Of a stretch of DNA of 36,964 nt, positions 8,636-16,277 are shown one piece after another (the stretch's first letter is position 1; each line of letters starts with the position of its first letter). Origin of the DNA: an uncultured Roseateles sp. (GTDB lineage: Bacteria; Pseudomonadota; Gammaproteobacteria; Burkholderiales; Burkholderiaceae); NCBI GenBank assembly GCA_946886855.1, contig CAMPJJ010000053.1, positions 1 through 36,964 on the forward strand. Direction: 5' to 3'. The position numbers and the translations under genes were made by a program. The notes beneath the pieces were generated by a model. It saw only the letters and a program-made list of their open reading frames with translations. It did no database searches and had not been told where the DNA came from.

Positions 8636-10056
8636 GCCTGGGGAATCTCGGAAGAAGGGTCGGCCTTGCGACGGCCGCGCCTGGGCGCGGGCGGCTCGGG
8701 GGGGCGCCACTTGGGTTCGGGCTCGGGCTCGACCGGCGGCTCGACCTCGGTCGAGTGCAGCACCCCGTGGCTCATCCAGCGGACGTGCTCGTCGTCGATC
8801 TCGCCCTGCTGCGCGGACCAGCGCACGCGCCACGGCTGCCGCGCCATGTCGCCGGTCGCGCCGGCCAGATGCTGGGCCTGCACGTCGCCGAGCAAGGGCA
8901 GCAGCTGGGCGCGATACGCGGCGCGCGCGTAACTGCCGCCGAGCACCGCCGGCCGGAGATCGTTCGTCTGCACCTTGTCGCCGGTCCACAGCCCCAGCAG
9001 CGCCTGCAGCTGGTTCATCTCGGGCGGCAGGCTCATCACGGCGAGCTCGCCTTCCGGCGCGGCCAGGCCGGTCGGCAGCGGCTCGGGCGTCGGCGGCACC
9101 GGGCGGTCGCGTTCGAACTCGGCCTCGCAGCCGTCCAGCAGCTCGTGCTGCGCGACGAAGACCGGGTGCACGGGCCGCGACAGGGCGCCCAGCGCGAGGT
9201 TCTCCAGGAACGGCACGTCCTGCAGCCAGCGCCGCACGTCGGTGGTCGTGATGCCGGTGGAGCCCAGCGTGACGCGCTGGCGGTCGGCCTGCTGCAGCGC
9301 ACGGTTGAACTGGCTCGCCATCGCGAGCAGCCGCGCCTGCGCCAGACCGAGCTCGCGCGCGAGCCGCTCCAGCCGCGCGTTGCCGTCGTCCTCCGCCTGG
9401 CGGATGATCGCGGACAGCGCCTCGCTGGCCCGCTCCACCAGCTTGAGCGCACGCTCGAAGCGCATGCGCGCGCGGCGCAGGTGGAACTCGGAGCCGGACG
9501 CGATCGCGTCGGCGAATTCGTTGTAGAGCCGCGAGAGCTGCGCCAGCAGATGCTGCAGCTGCGCCGGCTCCAGCGTGCCGAGCTGCTGCGCGCCGGCCAC
9601 GTTGGCCAGCAGGCCGGCGAGGTCGCCGTCCTCGTCCGCGGCCTGCCCCTGCGTCAGCGGCGACACCATGGCCATCAACTGCTGCGCCAGCGGCGTCACG
9701 CCGTACTGCTGGTTGGACGCGTCCCAGGCCAGCAACTGCGCGTCGCGCAGGCGCTTGAGCACGAGCTCCAGCGCCTCGTCGCGCAGCACGTGAAAGTGGC
9801 GGTTCAGGTCGTCGCGCGAGAGCCGCGACTGCGGCAGGCTCATCAGCTCGATGAACACCCAGACGCGCAGCCGCACCAGCGTGGCCGGGCCGTGGAACAG
9901 CGCGCGCTGCGCGCCCAGCAGGGCCTCGTTGCGGTCCAGCTGCCACCACAGGAGCGAATCCTGCGGCAGCTGACCTTCGCGGAAATGGTCTTCGAAAGAG
10001 GGGTCGGGGAGATCGTCGCGCAGAGCGTCGTCCACGCCTCCCGGGGTCACTGTCAT
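8632..10056 (-). CDS. mksF: MksF-type kleisin subunit
   Basis: First gene of the condensin operon, 474 aa. The N-terminal 120 residues (FIELMSLPQSRLSRDDLNR, then VLKRLRDAQLL) look like a winged-helix domain. The middle is helical (roughly 150-270, rich in E, R, A and L) and the C-terminal third ends in a Pro/Glu-rich then basic tail (PEPEPKWRPPEPP, RRGRRK). This layout fits the kleisin that bridges the SMC heads. There is no Shine-Dalgarno: the ATG at 10056 follows directly on an inverted repeat containing a GATAAT box eight bases upstream, which suggests a leaderless transcript. JetA-type proteins are the alternative family name. Confidence 0.65.
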   Translation of the reverse strand: MTVTPGGVDDALRDDLPDPSFEDHFREGQLPQDSLLWWQLDRNEALLGAQRALFHGPATLVRLRVWVFIELMSLPQSRLSRDDLNRHFHVLRDEALELVLKRLRDAQLLAWDASNQQYGVTPLAQQLMAMVSPLTQGQAADEDGDLAGLLANVAGAQQLGTLEPAQLQHLLAQLSRLYNEFADAIASGSEFHLRRARMRFERALKLVERASEALSAIIRQAEDDGNARLERLARELGLAQARLLAMASQFNRALQQADRQRVTLGSTGITTTDVRRWLQDVPFLENLALGALSRPVHPVFVAQHELLDGCEAEFERDRPVPPTPEPLPTGLAAPEGELAVMSLPPEMNQLQALLGLWTGDKVQTNDLRPAVLGGSYARAAYRAQLLPLLGDVQAQHLAGATGDMARQPWRVRWSAQQGEIDDEHVRWMSHGVLHSTEVEPPVEPEPEPKWRPPEPPAPRRGRRKADPSSEIPQA

Positions 10057-10076
10057 AGGGGCGGATTATCGCCCCT
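10057..10076 (-). promoter_or_regulatory. Inverted repeat with -10-like box at the mksF start
   Basis: A 7-bp perfect inverted repeat (arms 10057-10063 and 10070-10076, arm AGGGGCG) ends exactly at the mksF ATG. On the minus strand GATAAT (10070-10065) ends eight bases before the ATG, the spacing expected of a leaderless promoter. No good -35 is visible. If transcription instead reads through from upstream genes, the hairpin would cover the start region. Confidence 0.4.
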
Positions 10077-10100
10077 CGGAGCGCCCTTCCCGGCCCGCCG

Positions 10101-10619
10101 TCACACGGGTGTCAGGGACCGCCGCATCAGGGTTGCCCCGGAGCCGAAGCTGGCGAGTTTCTCGGTCAACGCGGCGCTCAAGGGCGCCTCGGCATCGGAG
10201 AAACCGTGCCGCTCCCAGTACGCTCGCGAGCCCTGCACCGCGACCAGCGCGACCTGCGTCAGGCCCATGTCCTGGGCGCGATGCACCACCTGCTGCACCA
10301 GCTTGTGGCCCAGGCGCTTCGCGCGGCCGGCGGGTGAGACGGCGAGGTCGTGCAGGTACAGCGTGCGCGGCGCGCGGGCCGGCGTGATGGCCGGCGCGTC
10401 GAGCGCGGGCAGTTGCCCGTCGTCGACCGGCAGGCTGACCACGTAGGCCAGCGGCTCGCCGGCCTCGACGGCCAGGTAGGAACAGTGGAGATGACGCGCC
10501 GCGTTCAGCTTGGCCTCGAAGGCCTCGGCGCTCTCCAGGAACTCGGGCCCGTAGCACTGGGCCTGCAACGCGAGCACGTGCGGGACGTCCTCGGTGCCAA
10601 TCACTTTCAACTGCAGCAT
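10101..10619 (-). CDS. GNAT-family N-acetyltransferase
   Basis: Acetyl-CoA-dependent acetyltransferase of unknown substrate, 172 aa. The GNAT core is visible: strand and turn LYLHDLAVSPAGRAKRLGHKLVQQVV, with an AGRAKRLG variant of the pyrophosphate-binding R/QxxGxG/A loop (about 105-112), then LVAVQGSRAYWERHGF near the C-terminus. The ATG at 10619 shares a base with the stop of the upstream cold-shock-domain gene (TGATG), so it is translated as its partner. A longer open frame upstream runs antisense-like through the helicase tail and is not coding. Confidence 0.8.
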   Translation of the reverse strand: MLQLKVIGTEDVPHVLALQAQCYGPEFLESAEAFEAKLNAARHLHCSYLAVEAGEPLAYVVSLPVDDGQLPALDAPAITPARAPRTLYLHDLAVSPAGRAKRLGHKLVQQVVHRAQDMGLTQVALVAVQGSRAYWERHGFSDAEAPLSAALTEKLASFGSGATLMRRSLTPV

Positions 10620-11371
10620 CAGACGAATGAGCCGGCCGATCGCGCGTTCCAGTGGTCGGAGATCCCCGAGAAGAACGGCGTCAGCAGCGGCGTGAAAAGA
10701 CAGACGAAAGCCAGGATGTTGAGCGCGACGCTCAACCAGAACACCCGCCGGAAGCTCGGCTTGGCGCTCTTGTGCCGCAGCAAGTGCTGTGCCAGCAACG
10801 CGCCGGGCCAGCCGCACAGCAGCGCGAGCCCATGCAGCGTCGATTCCTTGACGCGCCATTGCCCCAGCCGTGCCGCGCGCTTGTCCAGCGCATAGACGAT
10901 GAAGGTGGCGAAGCTCATCGCGACATAGACGCCCCACAAGCCGCGCGGCAAGGGCCACGCGAGGTGCGTCAGCAGCACCAGCGAGGCAAAGCCTGGCACC
11001 AGCCACAACGAGGCGCCGGTGTCGGCGGAGGTCTTGGGAGGGGAAGCAGCGGAAGCACCGCGCGCGGACGGCGCGGGCCTGGATCGCGCACCCGCGCGGG
11101 CCGCGTCGGCAGCACCGGACGACGGACCGCGCCGGGGCGCGGGGCCGGCGGGCGCCGGCTTGGGCTCGAGGCTGCGGACCTTCAGCGCGCGGGGCTTGCC
11201 CTGCGCATCGGATCCGGGCTCGTAGTCGACGCGCTCGCCGACGAAGGGTCGGCGGGCGCGCAGGCCGAAGGCGCTGATGTGCGCGAAGCGTTTCGGTCCG
11301 CCATCGGACGGCGCGATGAAGCCGTAGCCCTTCGCGTCGTCCCATTGGACGATCCGACCCTCGACGCGCAT
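10619..11371 (-). CDS. Cold-shock domain plus DUF1294 membrane protein
   Basis: Two-part protein, 250 aa. Residues 1-68 form a cold-shock nucleic-acid-binding domain with RNP1-like KGYGFI (14-19) and RFAHIS (28-33). A Pro/Ala/Arg-rich linker (70-118) follows. The C-terminal DUF1294 part (from 122) has about four membrane segments and the family signature around YALDKRAARLGQWRVKE (160-176). This architecture is known in Proteobacteria, but its function is not; it could tether RNA or single-stranded DNA at the membrane. It lies 32 bases after the DEAD-box helicase stop on the same strand, so the two are probably co-expressed. Confidence 0.85.
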   Translation of the reverse strand: MRVEGRIVQWDDAKGYGFIAPSDGGPKRFAHISAFGLRARRPFVGERVDYEPGSDAQGKPRALKVRSLEPKPAPAGPAPRRGPSSGAADAARAGARSRPAPSARGASAASPPKTSADTGASLWLVPGFASLVLLTHLAWPLPRGLWGVYVAMSFATFIVYALDKRAARLGQWRVKESTLHGLALLCGWPGALLAQHLLRHKSAKPSFRRVFWLSVALNILAFVCLFTPLLTPFFSGISDHWNARSAGSFV

Positions 11372-11403
11372 CCTCAGCGTCCCTCGTCAGCCGAGCCGGA
11401 GGC

Positions 11404-13368
11404 TCAGAACTTGCGCGGACCCTTGCGCGGCACGAAACCGCCGCGCTCGCTGCGGTCGTCGCCGCCTTGCGGACGCGGGCCCTTGCTGAACGCCGGCTTG
11501 GCCGGACGGCCTTCGAAGCGGTTGTCGTCGCCCTTGTTGAAGGCCGGACGCTCGGCACGCGGCGCGTAGCGGTCGTTGTTCTCGGCCGAACGGTCGAAGC
11601 GCGGGTCCGGACGACGCTGGTCGAAACCACCGCCGTTGCCGCCATGACCACCGTCACGCGGGCCGCCGAAGTCACGCTGCGGACGGTCGCCATAGCTGCG
11701 CGGCGCGCCGCCGAAGCCTTGACCGCCTTGCGGACGATCACCGAAACGCGGACGGTCGCCGAACGGACGGTCGCCTTGCGGGCGCTCGTTGCGGTGCTCG
11801 AAGCGCTGACCGCCGCCGAACCCACCGGGGCCGCCTTGACCGCCTTGACCGCCTTCACGACGCTCGCCGAACGGCGGACGGCCCTGGCCTTCCGGACGCT
11901 CGAAGCGCGCGCTGTTGTCGAAGCGGTTGTCGCCGCCACGATAGCCGCCGCCTTGCGGACGGTTGCCGCCGAAGCCGCCCCGGTTGGCACCGTAGCCGCC
12001 GCGATTGCCACCGAAGCCGCCACGGTCACCACCGCGATCGCCGCGGTCGAAGCCCGGGCGCGCCGGGTAGATCTTCGGATCTTCGTTGCGCGGCTCCAGG
12101 CCTTCGATGCGCGAGACCGGGATCTGTTGCGTCGTGAACTGCTGGATGCGCTTGATCATCGAGATGTCGCCACGCTCGGCCAGCGTCACCGCGAGGCCGG
12201 AGCGGCCGGCACGGCCGGTGCGGCCGATGCGGTGGACGTAGTCCTCCGCCTTCATCGGCAGGCCGAAGTTGATGACGTGCGAGATCGTCGGCACGTCGAT
12301 GCCGCGGGCGGCCACGTCGGTGGCGACCAGCACGCGCAGGTCGCGACGGCGCAGCGCCATCAGCGTGCGGGTGCGCTTGCCCTGCGGCATGCCGCCGTGC
12401 AGCGCGGCGACGCGGTGGCCGATGGCCTCCAGCTGCTCGGCCAGCCACTCGGTGTCCTGCTGGGTGCTGGTGAAGACGACCGCCTGGTCGACGTCCTTCA
12501 GGCCCAGGATGTGTTCCAGCAGCTTGCGCTTGTGCTGGCCGTTGTCGGCCCAGTGCAGGCGCTGCTCGATGTTCTCGTGCGAGTCGGTGTGACCCGAGAC
12601 GTCGATGCGCTGCGGGTCCTTCATCAGCTGCGAGGCCAGGCGGCCCGTGTTGCCGGCGAAGGTCGCGCTGTACATCAGCGTCTGGCGCTCGGACGGGATC
12701 TGCTGGGCGACGAAGTTGATGTCGTCGATGAAGCCCATGTCCAGCATGCGGTCGGCCTCGTCGAGGACGAACATCGTCACGTTGTCCAGCTTGCAGCGGC
12801 CGCTGTTGATGTGGTCCAGCAGGCGGCCGGGGGTCGCGATCAGGACGTCCAGCGGGCCGCTCAGCGCGCGCAGCTGCTGCGCATAGGGCATGCCGCCCAG
12901 CACGGTCGCGACGCGCAGGCCCTGGATGTGGCGGCCGTAGGTCATCGCGGCCTTGGCGACCTGCATCGCCAGTTCACGGGTCGGGGCCAGCACCAGCACG
13001 CGCGGGCCGATGGTCCGGGTCTTGTTGTTGGTGGCGGCGCGTTCGGCGCGGGCGTTCAGCACCTGCTGCAGCGCGGGCAGGATGAACGAGGCGGTCTTGC
13101 CCGAACCGGTGCGCGACGAGACCATCAGGTCCTTGCCGGTGAGCGCCGGCGGGATCGCCTGCGCCTGCACTTCGGTGGTGTTCTCGTAGCCGGAATCCTT
13201 GACGGCGCGCAGCAGCGCGTCGTGCAGGCCCAGGGCCGAGAACGGGGTGCCGGTGGTCTCCGCGTCGGCGGCCAGTTCAACGGCCTCGATCACCTGCTCG
13301 AGCCCGCTGTCCAGCGTCTCGTTCGTGTCCAGGGTGTCGGCGGCGGTCTTGTCGTGGTCGAAACTCAT
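11404..13368 (-). CDS. DEAD-box RNA helicase with RGG-rich tail (RhlE/DeaD-like)
   Basis: ATP-dependent RNA helicase, 654 aa from the ATG at 13368 (MSFDHDK). The Q motif region is FSALGLHDALLRAV with its glutamine near 68-70, Walker A SSRTGSGKT (84-92), motif Ia PTRELA, motif II DEAD (203-206), motif III SAT (234-236), and motifs V-VI read ARGIDVPTI to HRIGRTGRAGR. From about residue 475 the tail is rich in Gly, Arg, Asp, Asn and Phe with repeated GGFGGNRGG-type units, an RNA-binding disordered region that can promote condensates in related helicases. The longer frame to 13548 was rejected because its N-terminus is unrelated to the family. A leader of about 400 bases precedes it. It likely acts in ribosome assembly or RNA decay in the cold. 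Confidence 0.9.
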   Translation of the reverse strand: MSFDHDKTAADTLDTNETLDSGLEQVIEAVELAADAETTGTPFSALGLHDALLRAVKDSGYENTTEVQAQAIPPALTGKDLMVSSRTGSGKTASFILPALQQVLNARAERAATNNKTRTIGPRVLVLAPTRELAMQVAKAAMTYGRHIQGLRVATVLGGMPYAQQLRALSGPLDVLIATPGRLLDHINSGRCKLDNVTMFVLDEADRMLDMGFIDDINFVAQQIPSERQTLMYSATFAGNTGRLASQLMKDPQRIDVSGHTDSHENIEQRLHWADNGQHKRKLLEHILGLKDVDQAVVFTSTQQDTEWLAEQLEAIGHRVAALHGGMPQGKRTRTLMALRRRDLRVLVATDVAARGIDVPTISHVINFGLPMKAEDYVHRIGRTGRAGRSGLAVTLAERGDISMIKRIQQFTTQQIPVSRIEGLEPRNEDPKIYPARPGFDRGDRGGDRGGFGGNRGGYGANRGGFGGNRPQGGGYRGGDNRFDNSARFERPEGQGRPPFGERREGGQGGQGGPGGFGGGQRFEHRNERPQGDRPFGDRPRFGDRPQGGQGFGGAPRSYGDRPQRDFGGPRDGGHGGNGGGFDQRRPDPRFDRSAENNDRYAPRAERPAFNKGDDNRFEGRPAKPAFSKGPRPQGGDDRSERGGFVPRKGPRKF

Positions 13369-13811
13369 TTGTCTTTGCAATCCAAAGGTGCACAGCCGGG
13401 CCGACGCCGTCAGGACGGCGTCCGCGCCGGAGCGCCTGGTCGCCGCGCAAGATCGATGTGATCGCGGCAGAACCGTGATGTCGCTGGGAGAAAGCTCGCG
13501 TCGATCACCAGGAAAGAAAGACACATGCGCGGCGCGATTGCAGAGCAACCGCCGTGGTCGGCATGAAGGGCCTGGTGAGGCGCCGGGGAACAGTCAAAGC
13601 GACGGCATCGCCGCCGACCGAACCCGAGGGCATGCAGTGCGCGCTCCCCGTGGCGGGAAACAGCTTCGGCGGGGAGCCGGAGCCTGCGTGGGAATCCGTT
13701 CGGATGCCCGGCGCAGCGGTCTGCAAGAGGTCAGAGGAGACGTACGAAGCACCGCCAGAAGCGGTGAAGCCCACGACTATAACAGCATTCGGGGTTTCCA
13801 CCTAGCACATC
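13369..13811 (-). promoter_or_regulatory. Long leader and promoter of the DEAD-box helicase
   Basis: 443 bases without a supported gene between the SNF2-like gene's downstream flank and the helicase. On the minus strand TGTTATAGT (13784-13776) matches an extended -10 with one mismatch, which would place the transcript start near 13769 and give a leader of about 400 bases. Two hairpins stand out: arms 13403-13410 and 13415-13422 (8 bp, CAGG loop) just upstream of the start codon, and arms 13750-13755 and 13761-13766 (6 bp) near the presumed 5' end. Long structured leaders are usual for cold-induced helicases. A 98-codon open frame (13801-13505) starts upstream of this promoter and looks non-coding. 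Confidence 0.45.
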
Positions 13812-13827
13812 ATGGAGGGCCATCCCT

Positions 13828-13859
13828 CGCGACGCCGCGACACCGCGACACCGCGACGC
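13828..13859. repeat. Octanucleotide tandem repeat (CGCGACRC)x4
   Basis: Four contiguous 8-base units, CGCGACGC, CGCGACAC, CGCGACAC and CGCGACGC, lie just beyond the 3' end of the SNF2-like gene and upstream of the helicase promoter. They are non-coding on any supported reading. Such a repeat can vary in copy number by slippage. Confidence 0.8.
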
Positions 13860-13877
13860 CGGAGGTGGGTCGGGGCC

Positions 13878-16277
13878 TCACAGCCCGTCGAGCAGCTTGG
13901 GCAGCACCGCCATCAGCCCCTCCAGCTGATTCCCGTCCAGCCAGGCTGGCGCGGCATCCAGCCAGTCGGGGAACACGACGCCTTCGCGCTGCACGCGCAG
14001 CACGGCGGCGTCGAGGGACTCTTCGATCAGCAGCAGCGCGGCCGGCACGCCCCGGGCGTCGCCGCCGCAGGTCGCCTCGATGCGACGCGCCAGGACGGCG
14101 GGCTGCCACGGGAGATCCGCGTGGACGATCGCGACGCGATCGTCGGCGAGCGCCCCTTCCTCCAGACTGCCGAGCGCGTCGTCGCTGGCCAGCAGCACGC
14201 CGGCTTCGGCGCCGCGCCAGGCCGACAGGGCGGCCTCGCGGACCTCGGCCGTGTCACCGGCGCGCAGGCGCTGCGGCGGCAGGCGGCGCAGCTGGGGCGA
14301 CATCGACAGGCTGTCCAGCAGCGTCTCCGACCGCGCGCAGATCACCAGGCGCCGCGCGGCAGGCACCGCAGCCGACTGGATCCAGTCCCGGCGCAGCGCC
14401 AGCACCGCCTCGGCCTTGGCCGCCAGCGCCTGGCGCGATGCCGGCGACAGCAGGGCCAGCGCCTCCAGCAGTTGCTGCTGGTCGGCGCTCGACAGGAAGC
14501 GCAGCGCGCTCCAGCGCTCGACGAGCTGGCGCAGCTGTTTCAGCGGCGCGGCCGGCAGGCTGGCGCCGGTCGACGCGGCCCCGTCCAGCCACAGCGGCGT
14601 CAGCAGCGCGGCAGGCAGCTGCGCGTGCAGCTCGCGCTTGCGACGCGACAGCAGCACCGGCTCCAGCGCGTCGCGCCTGACCTTCTTGCCGGCGTCCTCG
14701 GGCAGCACCCGCAGGTCGGAGAGCGGGCCGCGACGCATGTCGTCGAGCCAGTCGACCCATTCGCCCAGACGCGCATCGGCGAGCGGCTCCTCATGCGCGA
14801 TCAGCAGCAGCTGCGCGACCGGCAGCGCGCGCAGCGCGGCCAGACGATCCGCGTCCATCAACTCGATGCCGTCGACGATCAGCAGCGCGGGCTGCGGCTT
14901 CGCGGGGGGCGCGGCGGCCACGGTCACCGTTTTGGCGTCGTCGCCGAGCCAGCGCTTCAGATCGCGCTGCCAGGATGCATGCGCGGCTTCCGGCGCGATG
15001 ACGACGGCCGGCTTCACGCCGAAGAGCGTCGCCCACAGCTGGATCGCCGCGATCGCGGCGCCGCGCTGACCCAGTCCGAGATCGTCGGAGATCAGAGCGC
15101 GGCCGGCGCAGACGGCGAACAGCGCCGCTTCCCAGGCATGGATGCTGAGATCGTCGCGCAGCAGCGCGCGCATCGCGGCGCCGTCGGCCATCAGCGTCTC
15201 GAGGCGCTGCACGCGGGCCTGCGCATCGCGGCCGCAGGCCAGCTGCGGCCACACCGGCGCATCGACGCGCAGCGTGACGCCAAGCGCGCGGGCGTCGCCC
15301 AGCACCTGCTGCAGCCAGGCATGGCCGCCTTCGGCGCGGCGACGCTGCTGGTCATCCAGGCCGGCCTGCTCGCGCAGGCGGGGCGGGACGTCGCGGCCGC
15401 AGACCCACTGCAGTTCGCGCTCGTCGCCGGGCACGAGCCAGACCTCGGCCTCGCGTGCCGGCCAGCCGGCATCGAGGGCCTCGTGCCGAGCGCCGTCGAA
15501 CAGCGACAGCAGCTGGTCGCCGTGCTCGCACGTCCCTTGATCGCGATAGCCCGCGCAGTCGCAGCGCCAGGTCTTGCGGCCCAGCAGGCGCAGGCGGAAG
15601 GTGCCGCCGGTCTCGCCGTCGCGCAGTTCGTAGTCGCCGAACACGCCGTCCTCCTCGCGCGCGCCGAGCGTGAACCGCGGCGGCTCGGCCGGTGCGTCCT
15701 CCACGACCGGTCCAGGCGCGGGCCTGCGGCGCCCCTTGCGGGCGGCAGCCGGCTCGGCGATGGCATCGCCACTGGCCGTCACGACCTCGGCCGCAGGCAC
15801 GGCAATCTCAGCCACAGGCGCGGCAATCTCGGTGGCGACAGGCCCCGCCGCGACCAGGACGTTTTCTTCAACGGCCACGGCCTTGGGCGCGGCGCCACGC
15901 TTGCGCGCCGGCCGCTTCGGCGCCGGCGTCGGCGCATCGACTTCAGTGACCTCAGCCACTTCAGCGACCGCTTCGGCTGCGGGAGCGTTCGGCGCGATGG
16001 GCGCGATGGGCGCTGCGACAGCGTCCGCCGCCTCGACGGGCTCGGCGACCGGCATCTTCGCGCGGGTCGACCGCTTGCGCGCCGGCTTGGGCGTCACGTC
16101 TGGAGCGGCAGGCGTGGCAGGCGCGGCAGGCGCGGCATCGGTCGCCGCCTCGTGCGCGACATCGGCAGCGGGGGCTATCCCGGCGCTCACGGCGTCGATC
16201 TCGGCCGGCACGGCCGCCTCAGCCACCGCTCGGGTCTTGCGCGCCGCCGGGCGGCGTCGTTGGGAAGTCGTCGTCAT
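13878..16277 (-). CDS. SWIM zinc-finger, degenerate SNF2-family protein
   Basis: 799 aa. Residues 1-195 are a disordered Ala/Pro/Val-rich region with basic patches (KPARKRSTRAK, PKRPARKRGAAPK). A SWIM-type zinc motif follows: C239-x-C241, then C250-x-H252. The rest aligns in layout to a SNF2/Swi2 ATPase: motif I position is DDLGLGQRG (398-406), motif Ia VVIAPEAAHASWQRDLKRWL (425-444), motif II position LLIVDGIE (465-472). The Walker A lysine-threonine is replaced by Gln-Arg (404-405), the DEAH box is gone, and motif VI is not recognisable, so ATP hydrolysis is unlikely. The frame is intact over its whole length, arguing against a simple pseudogene. The ATG at 16277 overlaps the end of pabBC by 59 bases. 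Function is unknown; binding DNA without remodelling it is a guess. Confidence 0.65.
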   Translation of the reverse strand: MTTTSQRRRPAARKTRAVAEAAVPAEIDAVSAGIAPAADVAHEAATDAAPAAPATPAAPDVTPKPARKRSTRAKMPVAEPVEAADAVAAPIAPIAPNAPAAEAVAEVAEVTEVDAPTPAPKRPARKRGAAPKAVAVEENVLVAAGPVATEIAAPVAEIAVPAAEVVTASGDAIAEPAAARKGRRRPAPGPVVEDAPAEPPRFTLGAREEDGVFGDYELRDGETGGTFRLRLLGRKTWRCDCAGYRDQGTCEHGDQLLSLFDGARHEALDAGWPAREAEVWLVPGDERELQWVCGRDVPPRLREQAGLDDQQRRRAEGGHAWLQQVLGDARALGVTLRVDAPVWPQLACGRDAQARVQRLETLMADGAAMRALLRDDLSIHAWEAALFAVCAGRALISDDLGLGQRGAAIAAIQLWATLFGVKPAVVIAPEAAHASWQRDLKRWLGDDAKTVTVAAAPPAKPQPALLIVDGIELMDADRLAALRALPVAQLLLIAHEEPLADARLGEWVDWLDDMRRGPLSDLRVLPEDAGKKVRRDALEPVLLSRRKRELHAQLPAALLTPLWLDGAASTGASLPAAPLKQLRQLVERWSALRFLSSADQQQLLEALALLSPASRQALAAKAEAVLALRRDWIQSAAVPAARRLVICARSETLLDSLSMSPQLRRLPPQRLRAGDTAEVREAALSAWRGAEAGVLLASDDALGSLEEGALADDRVAIVHADLPWQPAVLARRIEATCGGDARGVPAALLLIEESLDAAVLRVQREGVVFPDWLDAAPAWLDGNQLEGLMAVLPKLLDGL

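Noticed and set aside
10620..12032. A long extension of the GNAT frame through the cold-shock and helicase genes
   Set aside because: Its Ala/Val/Thr/Ser low-complexity sequence is an off-frame reading of the Gly/Arg-rich helicase tail; the GNAT fold starts at ATG 10619.
11470..12060. Short recurring units that could suggest a CRISPR-like or minisatellite array
   Set aside because: They are codon repeats of the RGG-type helicase tail, irregular in length and in frame.
13505..13801. A 98-codon minus-strand frame in the helicase leader
   Set aside because: It begins upstream of the likely promoter, has no Shine-Dalgarno and no recognisable protein features.
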